A stretch of 64,000 nt of DNA from an uncultured Actinomycetes bacterium (lineage in GTDB: Bacteria > Actinomycetota > Acidimicrobiia > Acidimicrobiales > RAAP-2): contig CAITNF010000016.1 of the NCBI GenBank assembly GCA_903893745.1, positions 1 through 64,000 on the forward strand, written 5' to 3'. Both the position numbers and the translations under genes were made by a program. Within the stretch, counting starts at the first letter, position 1. Each line of letters begins with the position of its first letter. Under the pieces are notes generated by a model, which worked only from the letters and a program-made list of their open reading frames with translations, had not been told where the DNA came from and searched no databases. This document shows positions 51,552-61,148 of the stretch, one piece after another.

Positions 51552-52446
51552 GCTACCTGAAGTAGAGACGGTTCGAGCGTCGCTCGCTCGCGATCTCGTA
51601 GGAAAAAAAGTGAAATTAGCAGCCGTCACTAATGGGCGAGCCGTTCGACGTCACAAGTCCGCCAAGGAGTTTCGCGCACTGCTCGAAGGCCACACCATTA
51701 AGTCGGCCGAGCGCCTGGGGAAATACTTAATCTTTGGACTCGATAACGCGAACCACTTGGTCATTCACCTCGGAATGAGTGGTCAACTACTGCGCTCGAA
51801 GGGCCCCAAGGACGTTAAACCTAAGCACACCCACGTCGTTATTAGTTTCGTGCAAGGTGGCGAACTTCGTTACGTCGACCCTCGAACGTTTGGCGAGCTC
51901 TTTGTTTCGGTGCCGCCCGTCGAAGGTGCGGAGGTCGAAATCTCCAAATTTGCTCGTCTGTCAATAGGCGGTGAGGGACTGCGCCTGCGTCGTCAGATCC
52001 CCGAGATTGCGCACTTGGGTATTGATCCCTTCGAAGATCAGATTGGCTGGGACCGCTTCGCGGCAATTTTGCGCAGTCGCTCGACGGGCCTCAAGGTCGT
52101 ACTGACCGACCAAGACATCATGGCGGGGCTGGGCAATATCTACGCCGACGAGGTGCTCTTTGCGGCGGCGCTTCGCTACGACCGACCGGCCGAGTCGCTC
52201 TCGACTATTGAGATTCGTCGGCTGCACCGGGCCATTATTGAGATTTTGACCGACGCGATCAAGTTCGGTGGCTCGACCCTCGACGACGAACAGTACGTCG
52301 ATCCCGACGGTAAACCGGGCACCTACCAAGAGCGACACCAGGTTTATAACCGCGAGGGGCTGCCCTGCTTCCAGTGCCGCCAGCCCATCATCCGCGTCAC
52401 CGTGCGCCAGCGTTCGACCTTCTTCTGCGCCAACTGCCAGAGCTAG
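51544..52446 (+). CDS. mutM: Formamidopyrimidine-DNA glycosylase
   Basis: A 300-residue bifunctional glycosylase/AP lyase that removes 8-oxoguanine and other oxidised purines. PELPEVETVR gives the catalytic N-terminal proline and Glu, so the ATG at 51544 is certain although the frame is open upstream. The helix-two-turn-helix GLGNIYADEVLF and the C-terminal zinc finger CFQCRQPIIRVTVRQRSTFFCANCQ (Cys4, given in part) are intact. It overlaps rnc, so both share a transcript. Confidence 0.97.
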   Translation: MPELPEVETVRASLARDLVGKKVKLAAVTNGRAVRRHKSAKEFRALLEGHTIKSAERLGKYLIFGLDNANHLVIHLGMSGQLLRSKGPKDVKPKHTHVVISFVQGGELRYVDPRTFGELFVSVPPVEGAEVEISKFARLSIGGEGLRLRRQIPEIAHLGIDPFEDQIGWDRFAAILRSRSTGLKVVLTDQDIMAGLGNIYADEVLFAAALRYDRPAESLSTIEIRRLHRAIIEILTDAIKFGGSTLDDEQYVDPDGKPGTYQERHQVYNREGLPCFQCRQPIIRVTVRQRSTFFCANCQS

Positions 52447-52469
52447 TAAATCTCCCTCGAGAAGGTTGC

Positions 52470-52475
52470 TAGCGT
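52470..52475 (+). promoter_or_regulatory. -10 element of smc
   Basis: TAGCGT lies exactly 6 bases before the GTG at 52482, with no Shine-Dalgarno. It is 24 bases after the mutM stop and should start the smc-ftsY transcript. Confidence 0.5.
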
Positions 52476-52481
52476 CTACGC

Positions 52482-55400
52482 GTGTTTCTTAAGCGATTGA
52501 CCATGAAGGGCTTTAAGTCCTTTGCTGACAGCACCACCTTGGAGTTTGAACCCGGGGTGACGGCGGTCGTGGGCCCCAACGGTTCGGGCAAGTCCAACGT
52601 GGTCGACGCGGTGACGTGGGTGCTCGGCGCCCAGAGCACTCGCGCGTTGCGCAGCGCCAAAATGGATGACGTTATTTTCGTCGGCACCGTGAGTCGCCCG
52701 GCCCTCGGTCGAGCCGAAGTGAGTCTCACCCTCGACAACGCGTCAGGTCGACTGCCCGTAGAGGGTAGCGAAGTAACCATCTCGCGCACGCTCTTTCGAA
52801 ACGGCGACTCGGAGTACGCGATTAACGGCATTACCTGTCGGCTCCTCGACGTGCAGGAGTTGCTCAGTGACTCCGGGGTTGGCCGTCACCAACACATGAT
52901 TATTGGACAGGGTCAACTTGATTCAATTCTCAATTCCAGCTCCGAGAGCCGACGCTCGGTCATTGAAGAAGCGGCCGGAGTACTGAAGCACCGTCGTCGC
53001 AAGGAACGAGCCGAACGTCGCCTCGATCAGACGCAAGAAAATCTTGAACGACTGGGCGACCTCGTGCGCGAGGTCCGTCGCCAGATGCGACCCCTCGAGC
53101 GACAAGCGGTCTCGGCTCGCAGCTACGCCGATATTGAGAGCGACCTGCGAGCGGCTCGTCACGTCTTGTTTTCGTCTCGACTCGAAGGCTTTGAGCAGCG
53201 TCGCCGCGAGCTCGAAAGTGGGCTCGAAGGTTCCACCAACGCGGAGCGCGATGTTCGCCACGAATTGGTCACGCTCGACGCGCAGGCCAGTACGGCGGCC
53301 GCCGAAATGGCTAGTCGTCGCGAAGAGATGCTGGCGTCCACGCTGGGAACCCTCCAGGGACTCTCGGAGCGTGCGCGAGGCACGTCGTCGCTCATTGGCG
53401 AGCGTGAACGATCGCTACAAATCGCTCTAATCGCGTCGGCGGATGAAAACGTCATCGCCACCCTCGAAGCCGACGCCGCACGACTGGCCAGTGACCTCGA
53501 AGAGCTGGCCCTCGTCGAGGCGCAACTCTCGAGTCAGCGCGACGAGGTGGCTCGTCTGCGCCACGCCTTCACTGAGTCCGACAGTGAGTTCAACGCCACT
53601 TGGGCCACGGGGTCCGTCGAGAGTGACGCCGCCGCGTTAGAGGCCGCCCGAGCCCGGCTTGAACTACTCGAGCGCTCACTGGGCTCGCTGCGAGAGAGCG
53701 AACGGCGCGCGACGAATCGACTGCACGACGTGCGCGCGCGCCACGCCGCGACGTCAGCCGCCGCAACGACGACGCTCGAGAGCGAGCGAGTCGCTCGCGA
53801 GCAACTGGCTCAAGCGTTAGCGGAGCAGTCCGAGGCCGAACGGGGCGCGACCGAGGCCGAACGTGCGCGCGCGAGTGCCGATGAAGCACTACGCGACGCA
53901 ACCGACGTCACGGCCCGAGCGCAGGCTCGCGCCGAGGCTCTCGCGCGGGCCCTCGACGAATTCTCTGGGGCTGGCGGTCGAGCCATTCTGGGAAATCTGG
54001 AAGGCGTGCTCGGAAGTTTTCTTGATCTGATTGACATTGACGGTGGTTGGGACCGGGCAGTGGAGTCGGCGGCTGGGGCGTCGGTGGGCGCCATGGTCGT
54101 GGATGGACGAAAGTCGGCGCGCGCGGCGTTAGTTGCTCTACGTCGTGAGGGTGGAGCGGGACTGATTTTGCCGGTTGGCGAAACCGACGTGGCGTCACTG
54201 CCAGCGCCAGCGGGCTGTACGCCACTACGAAGTGTGGTTCGTGCTCGGGCCGGCTCGCCGGCGCACGTGACCCGAGTACTGGACGCACTCTTTTCGCGTG
54301 CGGTCGTCGCCCCCGACTGGGAAGCCGGAATTGAAGTCGCGACGTCGCACCCCGATCTGGTCGTCGTGACGCGCGAGGGTGACCGCTTCGCCGCCTCGGG
54401 TTGGCGCGTGGCGTCCGGACGAGCACTCGTGACCCGCACGACCGTGGACGAGGCCCAGGCCCTGGCCGACGAAGCGGGAGCCGCGGTAGCGCCCCGGCGA
54501 GCTGCGCGTGATCAGGCCGACGCCGACGCGGTGGCGGCTCGCCAGCGTCTGAATCGCGCCGGTACTGCTTGTGCTCAAGCAGAAGCCGAAGTCCAGCGAC
54601 GCGCTCGCGAACTCGAGCGACTGCAGGCGTCACTAGAGGAGTTCACGACCACCGCGAATGCTCTGGCGGGCGAAGTGGCCGAACTCTCGGCCGACAGCGT
54701 AGCGATGGATGAAGAGATCAGTGAGTTGCGCGACCACTTGCCGACACTGGAGCTCGCCGCCGCGTCGGCGAGCAGTCGAGCCAATGATGTCGAAGCGGCT
54801 CGGGTAGTTCTCGAGGCCCAACGTGACGAGGTCACTGACGCCGCCACTGAGCTATCTCGTCGCGAAGCGGAGTACGGAGAACGACGACGTCTTATCGAGC
54901 TGCGTCGCAACGAAATCGAACATCGCCTGGAGGGTCACAGTAGTGAACGCGAAGAGGCGGCGAAGCGTCGTGGCGCCATTGAATTTGATCTCGACGCCCT
55001 TCAGCGCTTGGCCGCACTGGTGGTGCGCGCTAGTGATGAGATTCACGTCGCCCAAGAGGCCTTGGACACGAACTACCGTGAACAACTCGAAGCGTCGCGC
55101 GCCGGTGCCGAGCGCCTTGGCGTGATTCGTGAAGCTCGTAACGCGGCCGAGACGCGACTCAACGAGCTCAGCGAGCGTCGTCGTGGATCAGAAATTGAGC
55201 AAGCCGAACTCGCGATCAAGATTACGAACGTGCACGAGGCGATTCGCCGTGATCTAGGTATTGCCCCCCACGAATTGAACGGCGCCACGGCGTTGGAACT
55301 GCCCGAGGGTGTAACTATCGAGCAGCGAGTCGGTGATCTGGAAGCTCGGATCACGTCGTTGGGACCTATCAACCCCTTGGCTCTTGAAGAGTTGGCTGGT

Positions 55401-55973
55401 CTCGAGGAGCGATACCGAGAACTGGACGTGCAAGTGAGCGACGTGCGCAGCGCCCGACGCGAGCTCCAAGAGGTCATTCGAGCCCTCGACGAAGAGATCA
55501 TGCAGACCTTCTCGAGTGCGGTCGCGGACGTGAATGAGCACTTCTCGGGCTTGATTGCCATGCTCTTTCCCGGGGGACAGGGCCGCCTCATTCTGACGGA
55601 ACCCGACGACCCGTTGAACACCGGAGTCGAAATTGAAGTTCGACCAATGGGGCGCAATATTCGACGAATCTCACTCTTATCGGGCGGCGAACGTTCGATG
55701 GCCGCTCTGGCCTTTCTCTTTGCGGTGTTTCGCTCGCGACCCTCACCGTTCTACATGATGGACGAGGTTGAAGCGGCTCTCGATGACGTGAACCTGCAGC
55801 GATTCTTGAGTCTGGTGGATGAGTTTCGCCACGAGGCTCAGCTCTTGATTGTCACGCACCAAAAGCGCACCATGGAAAGTGCCGACGCGCTGTACGGAGT
55901 GACCATGGCGCCCGGTGGTTCGTCCAAAGTAGTGAGTCAGCGAGTTCGTCGTGACGGAGTAGTTACGTCGTGA
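52482..55973 (+). CDS. smc: Chromosome segregation protein SMC
   Basis: A 1163-residue condensin ATPase. Walker A is GPNGSGKS at 31-38. Two long coiled-coil arms run at about 170-480 and 650-1000, rich in Arg, Glu and Ala. The hinge lies at about 495-640 (GRAILGNLEGVLGSFLDLID and the glycine-rich SAAGASVGAMVVDGRKSA). The signature LSGGERSMAAL lies near 1065 and Walker B YMMDEVEAALDD near 1090. It forms dimers that organise DNA with ScpAB. The GTG start matches the usual FLKRLTMKGFKSF N-terminus. It overlaps ftsY by four bases. Confidence 0.98.
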   Translation: MFLKRLTMKGFKSFADSTTLEFEPGVTAVVGPNGSGKSNVVDAVTWVLGAQSTRALRSAKMDDVIFVGTVSRPALGRAEVSLTLDNASGRLPVEGSEVTISRTLFRNGDSEYAINGITCRLLDVQELLSDSGVGRHQHMIIGQGQLDSILNSSSESRRSVIEEAAGVLKHRRRKERAERRLDQTQENLERLGDLVREVRRQMRPLERQAVSARSYADIESDLRAARHVLFSSRLEGFEQRRRELESGLEGSTNAERDVRHELVTLDAQASTAAAEMASRREEMLASTLGTLQGLSERARGTSSLIGERERSLQIALIASADENVIATLEADAARLASDLEELALVEAQLSSQRDEVARLRHAFTESDSEFNATWATGSVESDAAALEAARARLELLERSLGSLRESERRATNRLHDVRARHAATSAAATTTLESERVAREQLAQALAEQSEAERGATEAERARASADEALRDATDVTARAQARAEALARALDEFSGAGGRAILGNLEGVLGSFLDLIDIDGGWDRAVESAAGASVGAMVVDGRKSARAALVALRREGGAGLILPVGETDVASLPAPAGCTPLRSVVRARAGSPAHVTRVLDALFSRAVVAPDWEAGIEVATSHPDLVVVTREGDRFAASGWRVASGRALVTRTTVDEAQALADEAGAAVAPRRAARDQADADAVAARQRLNRAGTACAQAEAEVQRRARELERLQASLEEFTTTANALAGEVAELSADSVAMDEEISELRDHLPTLELAAASASSRANDVEAARVVLEAQRDEVTDAATELSRREAEYGERRRLIELRRNEIEHRLEGHSSEREEAAKRRGAIEFDLDALQRLAALVVRASDEIHVAQEALDTNYREQLEASRAGAERLGVIREARNAAETRLNELSERRRGSEIEQAELAIKITNVHEAIRRDLGIAPHELNGATALELPEGVTIEQRVGDLEARITSLGPINPLALEELAGLEERYRELDVQVSDVRSARRELQEVIRALDEEIMQTFSSAVADVNEHFSGLIAMLFPGGQGRLILTEPDDPLNTGVEIEVRPMGRNIRRISLLSGGERSMAALAFLFAVFRSRPSPFYMMDEVEAALDDVNLQRFLSLVDEFRHEAQLLIVTHQKRTMESADALYGVTMAPGGSSKVVSQRVRRDGVVTS

Positions 55974-57019
55974 TCGTGCTGGTGCTAGTCCTCGGAGCGC
56001 TCGTGCTCGTGGGCGCAGTGATAATCGTGCGAGCGCGCCGTCGTCCACGACGCCCCGCACCGGCAGTTGCTCGGGCTCCGATGCCCGAGGTGCTGGTCAC
56101 CCAGGCAACACCGCGACCCACGATTGACCAAGTCGCCCCGACAAGTTTTGCGGACCGTTTGTCGACATCGCGAGGGGTCTTTGAGCGAGTGCGCGCCGTG
56201 ACGAGCGCGGGGGTGCTCAGCGCCGAGCAACTCGGCCTCGTCGAAGAGGTCTTGTTACGTAGCGACGTGGGAGTAGCGACCACGAACGAGGTCCTAGAGC
56301 AACTGAAGAACGACGGCGCCGTTGACGGACTGGCCCTGACCCTGCGGCGACTTCTTCTGAGTTATCTGGGCTCGTCTCGCACGGCGCACACGCAGGCCGA
56401 AGCGGGTCGCGTCGCGGTCTGGCTCTTTGTGGGGGTCAACGGGGTTGGCAAAACCACCAGTATTGGCAAGCTCGCTCACCGGTTTGTGAGTGAAGGTCAA
56501 TCGGTCGTCTTGGCGGCGGGCGATACCTTTCGAGCCGCCGCGGCCGACCAACTCGAACAGTGGGCCATCAAAACCGGTAGCGACGTGGTGCGCTCGAGCG
56601 AAGGGGCCGATCCAGGTTCGGTCGTGCACGACGCGCTGGGGCGAGCGTCGGCTCGTGGTGCGGACATTGTCTTAGCGGACACCGCTGGACGAAGGGCCAA
56701 CAGCACGAATCTGCTCGACGAGCTGGCCAAGGTGCGGCGCGTGGCGGATCGTGCGCCGGGTCAAGTAGTTGAAACACTTTTGGTGCTCGACGCCACGACG
56801 GGACAAAATGCGGTCTCCCAGGCTCGCGAGTTTTTGGCGGCGGCGTCAGTGACCGGCATCATTCTGACCAAACTCGACGGAACCGCCCGGGGTGGCATCG
56901 TGGTGGCAATCGAACGAGAGTTGGGCATCCCCGTCAAGTTCGTCGGGGTGGGCGAAGGCGTCGAGGACCTCGTGGCCTTTGACCCCGAAGCCTTTGTGGC
57001 CTCACTCCTTGACGCCTGA
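55970..57019 (+). CDS. ftsY: Signal recognition particle receptor FtsY
   Basis: A 349-residue SRP GTPase that docks ribosome-SRP complexes at the membrane. Residues 2-22 are a membrane anchor ([18 protein letters not shown]) followed by Arg-rich residues, in place of the long acidic A domain of E. coli FtsY; this short anchored form is usual in actinobacteria. The NG domain has GVNGVGKTT near 156, [22 protein letters not shown] and [10 protein letters not shown]. It is coupled to smc by GTGA. ffh follows after 18 bases. Confidence 0.96.
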   Translation: MIVLVLVLGALVLVGAVIIVRARRRPRRPAPAVARAPMPEVLVTQATPRPTIDQVAPTSFADRLSTSRGVFERVRAVTSAGVLSAEQLGLVEEVLLRSDVGVATTNEVLEQLKNDGAVDGLALTLRRLLLSYLGSSRTAHTQAEAGRVAVWLFVGVNGVGKTTSIGKLAHRFVSEGQSVVLAAGDTFRAAAADQLEQWAIKTGSDVVRSSEGADPGSVVHDALGRASARGADIVLADTAGRRANSTNLLDELAKVRRVADRAPGQVVETLLVLDATTGQNAVSQAREFLAAASVTGIILTKLDGTARGGIVVAIERELGIPVKFVGVGEGVEDLVAFDPEAFVASLLDA

Positions 57020-57022
57020 CTG

Positions 57023-57028
57023 TAGCCT
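57023..57028 (+). promoter_or_regulatory. Possible -10 element of ffh
   Basis: TAGCCT lies 9 bases before the ATG of ffh at 57038, the same box and distance as at lepA. It allows separate transcription of ffh inside the smc-ftsY-ffh run. Confidence 0.4.
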
Positions 57029-57037
57029 TCGAGCACG

Positions 57038-58522
57038 ATGTTTGATGCCCTGACCGAACGACTCGAGCGACTCAGTTCGTCGCTGCGTTCACGTGGTCGA
57101 CTGAGCGAGGCCGACCTCGACGAAGCGCTCGGCGACGTACGCTCAGCGCTGCTCGAAGCCGACGTCGAACTCGGCGTGGTGCGAGCCTTTCTCGACGCAG
57201 TGCGCACGCGCCTCGACGGTGAGGTCGTAAACCAAAGTCTGACCCCGGGTCAACAGGTCATCAAGGCCGTGCACGAGCAGTTGGTTGAAGTTCTTGGCAG
57301 CACCCCGCTCAAGATCACGTACGCGTCGCGACCACCCACCGTGGTGCTGCTCGCGGGTCTGCAGGGTGCTGGTAAGACCACGACCGCCGCCAAATTGGCT
57401 TCGTGGTTTAAGCAGCAGGGTCGTCAACCGCTCCTCGTTGCGGCGGACCTCCAACGACCAGCTGCGGTCGAACAACTTAGAGTTCTGGGATCCCAGATTG
57501 GTGTTGACGTCTTTAGTCACGCGTCGGACCCAGTGGACGTGGCGCGACGCGGAGTCGAAGAAGCGACGCGCTTGGGTCGTGACGTCGTCATCATCGACAC
57601 GGCGGGTCGACTCAGCATTGACGAGCCGCTCATGCGCGAAGTTCGCTCGATTAGTGACGCGACGTCACCGCAGTACACCTTCTTGGTAATTGACTCAGTC
57701 ACTGGTCAAGACGCCGTCGCCACGGCGAGAACCTTCCACGAGACGCTGGAGCTCTCCGGCATCATCGTGACGAAACTGGACTACGACGCTCGCGGTGGCG
57801 CGGTGCTCTCGGTGCGCGGAGTCGTCGGACGTCCGGTGGTATTCGCGTCGACTGGCGAGAAGCTTTCGGATTTTGATCTCTTCTATCCCGAGCGCATGGC
57901 GTCGCGAATTTTGGGGATGGGCGACGTGCTCTCGCTTATCGAGCAGGCCGAGCGCACCATGGACCGCGAGGTCGTGGCCGAATCGGCCAGTCGTCTAATG
58001 AGCGGCACCTTCACACTCGATGACTTCATGGCACAACTCAATCAGGTGCGCAAGATGGGTTCCCTCGGGGGCCTCATGAAACTCATGCCGGGCGTGACCA
58101 AGGAGATGCGTTCGGCGGCAGCCAACGTTGATGACGGCGAGCTGAATCGTGTTGAGGCGATTATTCGCTCGATGACGCCGCACGAACGTCGCGACCCTCA
58201 AATTATTGATGGCTCACGACGTACTCGCATTGCGCGCGGTTCGGGCACGACGGTGAACGCCGTGAATCAGCTACTGAAGCAGTTCACCGAGATGCGAAAG
58301 ATGATGCGTCAGATGGCCGGGGGAGGAACGCCCGCACTGCCCGGAGGGATGGGTCGTATGGCTTCGCTCGCCGCCCGGGCTAACGCACAGCGAAGTGAAA
58401 CGATGCCCGAGGGCTTTGAGGCACTCGCGGCCGGCATGAAGTCGGCCACACCGCCCACGCGCAGTGGCGGAAAATCTAAGAAGAAGAAGGGCGGAAGGGT
58501 TACCCCTCCTAAACAACGCTAA
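57038..58522 (+). CDS. ffh: Signal recognition particle protein Ffh
   Basis: A 494-residue SRP GTPase that binds signal sequences and 4.5S RNA. The N domain covers the first 90 residues, and the G domain has GLQGAGKTT near 106, [17 protein letters not shown] and [11 protein letters not shown] (an Asp-Tyr variant of the usual TKLDGDARGG). The Met-rich M domain begins near 325 ([24 protein letters not shown], given in part) and ends with [16 protein letters not shown] Lys-rich tail follows. Its location before rpsP is conserved. Confidence 0.97.
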   Translation: MFDALTERLERLSSSLRSRGRLSEADLDEALGDVRSALLEADVELGVVRAFLDAVRTRLDGEVVNQSLTPGQQVIKAVHEQLVEVLGSTPLKITYASRPPTVVLLAGLQGAGKTTTAAKLASWFKQQGRQPLLVAADLQRPAAVEQLRVLGSQIGVDVFSHASDPVDVARRGVEEATRLGRDVVIIDTAGRLSIDEPLMREVRSISDATSPQYTFLVIDSVTGQDAVATARTFHETLELSGIIVTKLDYDARGGAVLSVRGVVGRPVVFASTGEKLSDFDLFYPERMASRILGMGDVLSLIEQAERTMDREVVAESASRLMSGTFTLDDFMAQLNQVRKMGSLGGLMKLMPGVTKEMRSAAANVDDGELNRVEAIIRSMTPHERRDPQIIDGSRRTRIARGSGTTVNAVNQLLKQFTEMRKMMRQMAGGGTPALPGGMGRMASLAARANAQRSETMPEGFEALAAGMKSATPPTRSGGKSKKKKGGRVTPPKQR

Positions 58523-58525
58523 ACT
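58520..58525 (+). promoter_or_regulatory. Candidate -10 element of the rpsP operon
   Basis: TAAACT overlaps the ffh stop region and would give rpsP a leader of about 58 bases. The leader holds GGGT/ACCC around ATATC and ends with GAAGGGA before the GTG. The same hexamer TAAACT precedes rplS. Confidence 0.4.
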
Positions 58526-58589
58526 CTGTCGCTCGGGTATATCACCCCGTTCCGACTCGCGGGACGTACGGTTTGAAGGGAATTTCGTT

Positions 58590-58877
58590 GTGGCTGTGAA
58601 ACTTCGTTTGGTGCGCATGGGTAAGAAGAAGCAACCGACCTATCGCGTGGTGGCGGCTGAGAGCCGTCGGGCCCGTTCGGGAGCCTTTCTTGAGATCGTT
58701 GGCACGTACCAGCCTCGGGGAATTTCTGCCGCCGAGCCCGAGACCGTCTTTTCGATTGACAACGACAAGGTCGTTCGTTGGTTGAGCCAAGGTGCCCAGC
58801 CCACCGAGCGGGTGGCCAAGTTGCTGAAGGCCAGTGGCGCGCTTGACGCCTTCGAGGCTTCGAAGGCTGCCAAATGA
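58590..58877 (+). CDS. rpsP: Ribosomal protein bS16
   Basis: A 95-residue 30S protein. AVKLRLVRMGKKKQPTYRVV (given in full here) is the diagnostic start, with the GTG at 58590 preceded by GAAGGGA. The frame is open 42 codons further upstream, but this would add unrelated residues. It starts the rpsP-khpA-rimM-trmD-rplS block, a conserved ribosome maturation operon. Confidence 0.97.
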   Translation: MAVKLRLVRMGKKKQPTYRVVAAESRRARSGAFLEIVGTYQPRGISAAEPETVFSIDNDKVVRWLSQGAQPTERVAKLLKASGALDAFEASKAAK

Positions 58878-59215
58878 GCGACGTGCACGACGAGTACGTC
58901 GCCGGTGACGTCAACACGATTGACGACCAGGGCGACGATCACTACGACGAGCCGAGTAGCGGCAATATCGATCGAGCGGTCAGTGCGACGGCCGCTCTTG
59001 AGTTCATCGCGAAGTCGCTCGCGGACAGTCCCGAAGCCGTATCGGTTGAAGTCAGTGAGCGCCAGGGCAAGGTCGTGTTGGCCTTGACGGTCGCGGCTGA
59101 CGACATGGGGCGAATTATTGGTCGACGTGGTCGTACCGCGCAGGCTATTCGCGCCCTCGTTGGTGCCGCGGGTGCGCGTGACGGCGTGACGACGTCGGTC
59201 GACATCGTCGACTAG
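58874..59215 (+). CDS. khpA: KhpA-type KH-domain RNA-binding protein
   Basis: A 113-residue protein. The C-terminal 75 residues form a type II KH domain with the loop IIGRRGRTAQAIRALV. The first 35 residues are an acidic extension (DEYVAGDVNTIDDQGDDHYDE) that is longer than in most KhpA proteins. KhpA works with KhpB in RNA binding and cell-size control in Gram-positives. It overlaps rpsP by ATGA and sits in the standard place before rimM. Confidence 0.93.
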   Translation: MSDVHDEYVAGDVNTIDDQGDDHYDEPSSGNIDRAVSATAALEFIAKSLADSPEAVSVEVSERQGKVVLALTVAADDMGRIIGRRGRTAQAIRALVGAAGARDGVTTSVDIVD

Positions 59216-59220
59216 GCGCC

Positions 59221-59694
59221 ATGACCGACGAGCGCACCACGCTCGAAATCGGGCGCATCATCAAGGCACACGGACTACGTGGCCAGGTCATCGTGCATCT
59301 GACAACCGATCGACACGAACGCATGACCGCGGGCACCGAACTATTGACCCCGCGCGGAGCACTCGTGGTGGTGAGTGCGGGCGCCCATCAAGACCGCTAC
59401 ATCGTCACTTTCGATCGCATTACGTCACGAGAAGAGGCCGATCTTTGGCGCGGTGTCGTGCTGTCCGCACCGCGAATTGATGACGACGACGTGATTTGGA
59501 TTGACCAACTCTTTGGGGCCGAGGTCTTTGATGCGACGGGTGAACGCCGCGGTGTGGTGGTCGACGTTGAATCCAATCCGGCCAGCGACATCCTGGTCCT
59601 TGATTCGGGTGCCCTGGTTCCGCTCACTTTCGTGACCACCGTCCAGGCCAATACGCGAGTGGAGATTGACGCACCCGAAGGACTCTTCGAATGA
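59221..59694 (+). CDS. rimM: 16S rRNA processing protein RimM
   Basis: A 157-residue 30S assembly factor that binds uS19. The N-terminal beta-barrel has LEIGRIIKAHGLRGQVIVHL and the PRC-barrel half has IWIDQLFGAEVFDATGERRG and VPLTFVTTV. It is slightly shorter than E. coli RimM (182). The ATG is 5 bases after khpA and the stop overlaps trmD as ATGA. Confidence 0.94.
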   Translation: MTDERTTLEIGRIIKAHGLRGQVIVHLTTDRHERMTAGTELLTPRGALVVVSAGAHQDRYIVTFDRITSREEADLWRGVVLSAPRIDDDDVIWIDQLFGAEVFDATGERRGVVVDVESNPASDILVLDSGALVPLTFVTTVQANTRVEIDAPEGLFE

Positions 59695-60443
59695 CCCTAC
59701 GAGTAGACGTACTGACCCTCTTTCCCGACGCGATTCACCAGTACGCCTCGACGTCAGTGTTAGGTCGCGCCCTCGAACGCGACGTTTGGTCACTCCACGT
59801 GCACGATTTTCGCGACGCGACTGACGACGTGCACCGCACGGTCGACGACACCCCCTTTGGCGGAGGGGCGGGGATGGTACTGCGCGCGGAACCAATTTTG
59901 CGCACCGTGTCCCAGGTTCCCGATTTGGCTCGACCAATCATCGCCCTGACCCCATCGGGGCGTACGTTTACGCACGAGGTGGCGCGCGAGCTGAGTGAGC
60001 TCAACGGTTTCACGTTGCTGTGTGGTCGCTACGAAGGTTTCGACCAGCGAGTTCTGGACCTCGTGGTGGACGACGAGATCTCACTCGGGGACTTTGTCCT
60101 GGCGGGCGGCGAACTCGCCGCGCTGTGCGTGATTGAGGCAGTCGTGCGACTGCGACCGGGGGGACTTGGTAACGACGAGTCGGCCCTGGACGAGTCCTTT
60201 GGTGACGGACTACTCGAGTATCCCCAGTACACGAAGCCGGCTGAGGTGGAAGGTTTGGCAGTTCCCGAGATTCTGCGATCAGGTGATCACGCGCGCATTG
60301 CTCAGTGGCGCCGCGCACAGGCACTTCGGCGCACAATCGAGCGTCGGCCCGATCTCATCGAGCGACGAGGTGGCCTGAGCGACCAGGACCAGGCACTACT
60401 GGCAAAATACGCACCTTTGGATGGCACCGCGCCAACCGGCTAA
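59691..60443 (+). CDS. trmD: tRNA (guanine37-N1)-methyltransferase
   Basis: A 250-residue SPOUT methyltransferase that makes m1G37 and prevents frameshifting. [12 protein letters not shown] is the canonical start, followed by [14 protein letters not shown], the knot segment [29 protein letters not shown] and the YTKPAEVEG loop. The C-terminal helical domain is complete. It is coupled to rimM by ATGA. rplS starts 38 bases later with its own promoter. Confidence 0.97.
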   Translation: MTLRVDVLTLFPDAIHQYASTSVLGRALERDVWSLHVHDFRDATDDVHRTVDDTPFGGGAGMVLRAEPILRTVSQVPDLARPIIALTPSGRTFTHEVARELSELNGFTLLCGRYEGFDQRVLDLVVDDEISLGDFVLAGGELAALCVIEAVVRLRPGGLGNDESALDESFGDGLLEYPQYTKPAEVEGLAVPEILRSGDHARIAQWRRAQALRRTIERRPDLIERRGGLSDQDQALLAKYAPLDGTAPTG

Positions 60444-60446
60444 ACT
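60417..60446 (+). promoter_or_regulatory. Promoter of rplS
   Basis: TTGGAT (60417-60422) and TAAACT (60441-60446) are separated by 18 bases. The -10 box overlaps the trmD stop. A leader of about 30 bases with AAAGGGA follows before the rplS ATG. Confidence 0.5.
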
Positions 60447-60481
60447 TGTCAAGCCTCAGTGATCCGAAAGGGACCGCTCTC

Positions 60482-60838
60482 ATGAATCCGACTGACATTA
60501 TTGACCGCGACTCGTTGCGCGACGACATTCCACCATTTCGCCAGGGCGACACGCTCAAGGTCCACGTCCGAGTGGTTGAGGGCACCCGTGAGCGCGTACA
60601 GGTCTTCCAGGGCGTGGTAATTCGTCGCCAGGGTTCGGGACTCCAAGAGACCTTCACCGTTCGCAAGATCAGTTTCGGCGTTGGCGTAGAGCGAACGTTT
60701 CCCGTGCACGCACCCACGATTGCCAAAATCGAAGTGGACTCGTACGGTGACGTACGTCGGGCCAAGCTGTACTACCTCCGTGATCTGCGCGGAAAGGCCG
60801 CCAAGATCAAGGAACTGCGCGTCACCGAGCGCGCGTAA
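60482..60838 (+). CDS. rplS: Ribosomal protein bL19
   Basis: A 118-residue 50S protein at the 30S-50S interface. [20 protein letters not shown], the [16 protein letters not shown] strand and [15 protein letters not shown] are diagnostic. The ATG at 60482 is preceded by AAAGGGA at good spacing; upstream in-frame codons have no homology. In many actinobacteria lepB and rnhB follow, but here DUF2469 follows directly. Confidence 0.97.
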   Translation: MNPTDIIDRDSLRDDIPPFRQGDTLKVHVRVVEGTRERVQVFQGVVIRRQGSGLQETFTVRKISFGVGVERTFPVHAPTIAKIEVDSYGDVRRAKLYYLRDLRGKAAKIKELRVTERA

Positions 60839-60845
60839 GGCGCGC

Positions 60846-61145
60846 GTGGGCGACGAAGAACTCGACGACTACGAGTCGACGCTCGAACTCGCACTCGTTC
60901 AGGAGTACAAAGCGGTAGTTGGAATGTTCGACTACGCCGTAGAGACCGATCGGCGCTTCTATCTCGCCAATGACGTGGTGGTTGAAGTGCAATCGACCAC
61001 GCAACCAACCTTGCTCGAAGTGACCCTTCGCGACGCCTGGGTCTGGGATATGTACCGCACGGCTCGCTTCGTGCCGTCAGTGCGCGTCTTGACCTTTCGC
61101 GACGTCAACATCGAGCGCTTGCCCAAAGAAGACCTGCAGCCCTAA
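60846..61145 (+). CDS. DUF2469 family protein
   Basis: A 99-residue protein of the actinobacterial DUF2469 family (Rv2901c-like). The family pattern is clear: ELDDYESTLELALVQEY, the VVGMFDYAVETDRRFYLAND strand and the near-invariant TLRDAWVWDMYRTARFVPSV, followed by VLTFRDVNIE. It has no known activity. The GTG at 60846 is chosen because the family begins just before the Glu-Asp-Leu-rich helix. It follows rplS by 7 bases and is followed after 3 bases by an orphan gene. Confidence 0.92.
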   Translation: MGDEELDDYESTLELALVQEYKAVVGMFDYAVETDRRFYLANDVVVEVQSTTQPTLLEVTLRDAWVWDMYRTARFVPSVRVLTFRDVNIERLPKEDLQP

Positions 61146-61148
61146 GCG

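Noticed and set aside
53810-54633. Long minus-strand frames of 200-240 codons inside smc
   Set aside because: They are antisense shadows of the GC-biased smc coiled-coil codons and give low-complexity Arg/Ser/Ala products.
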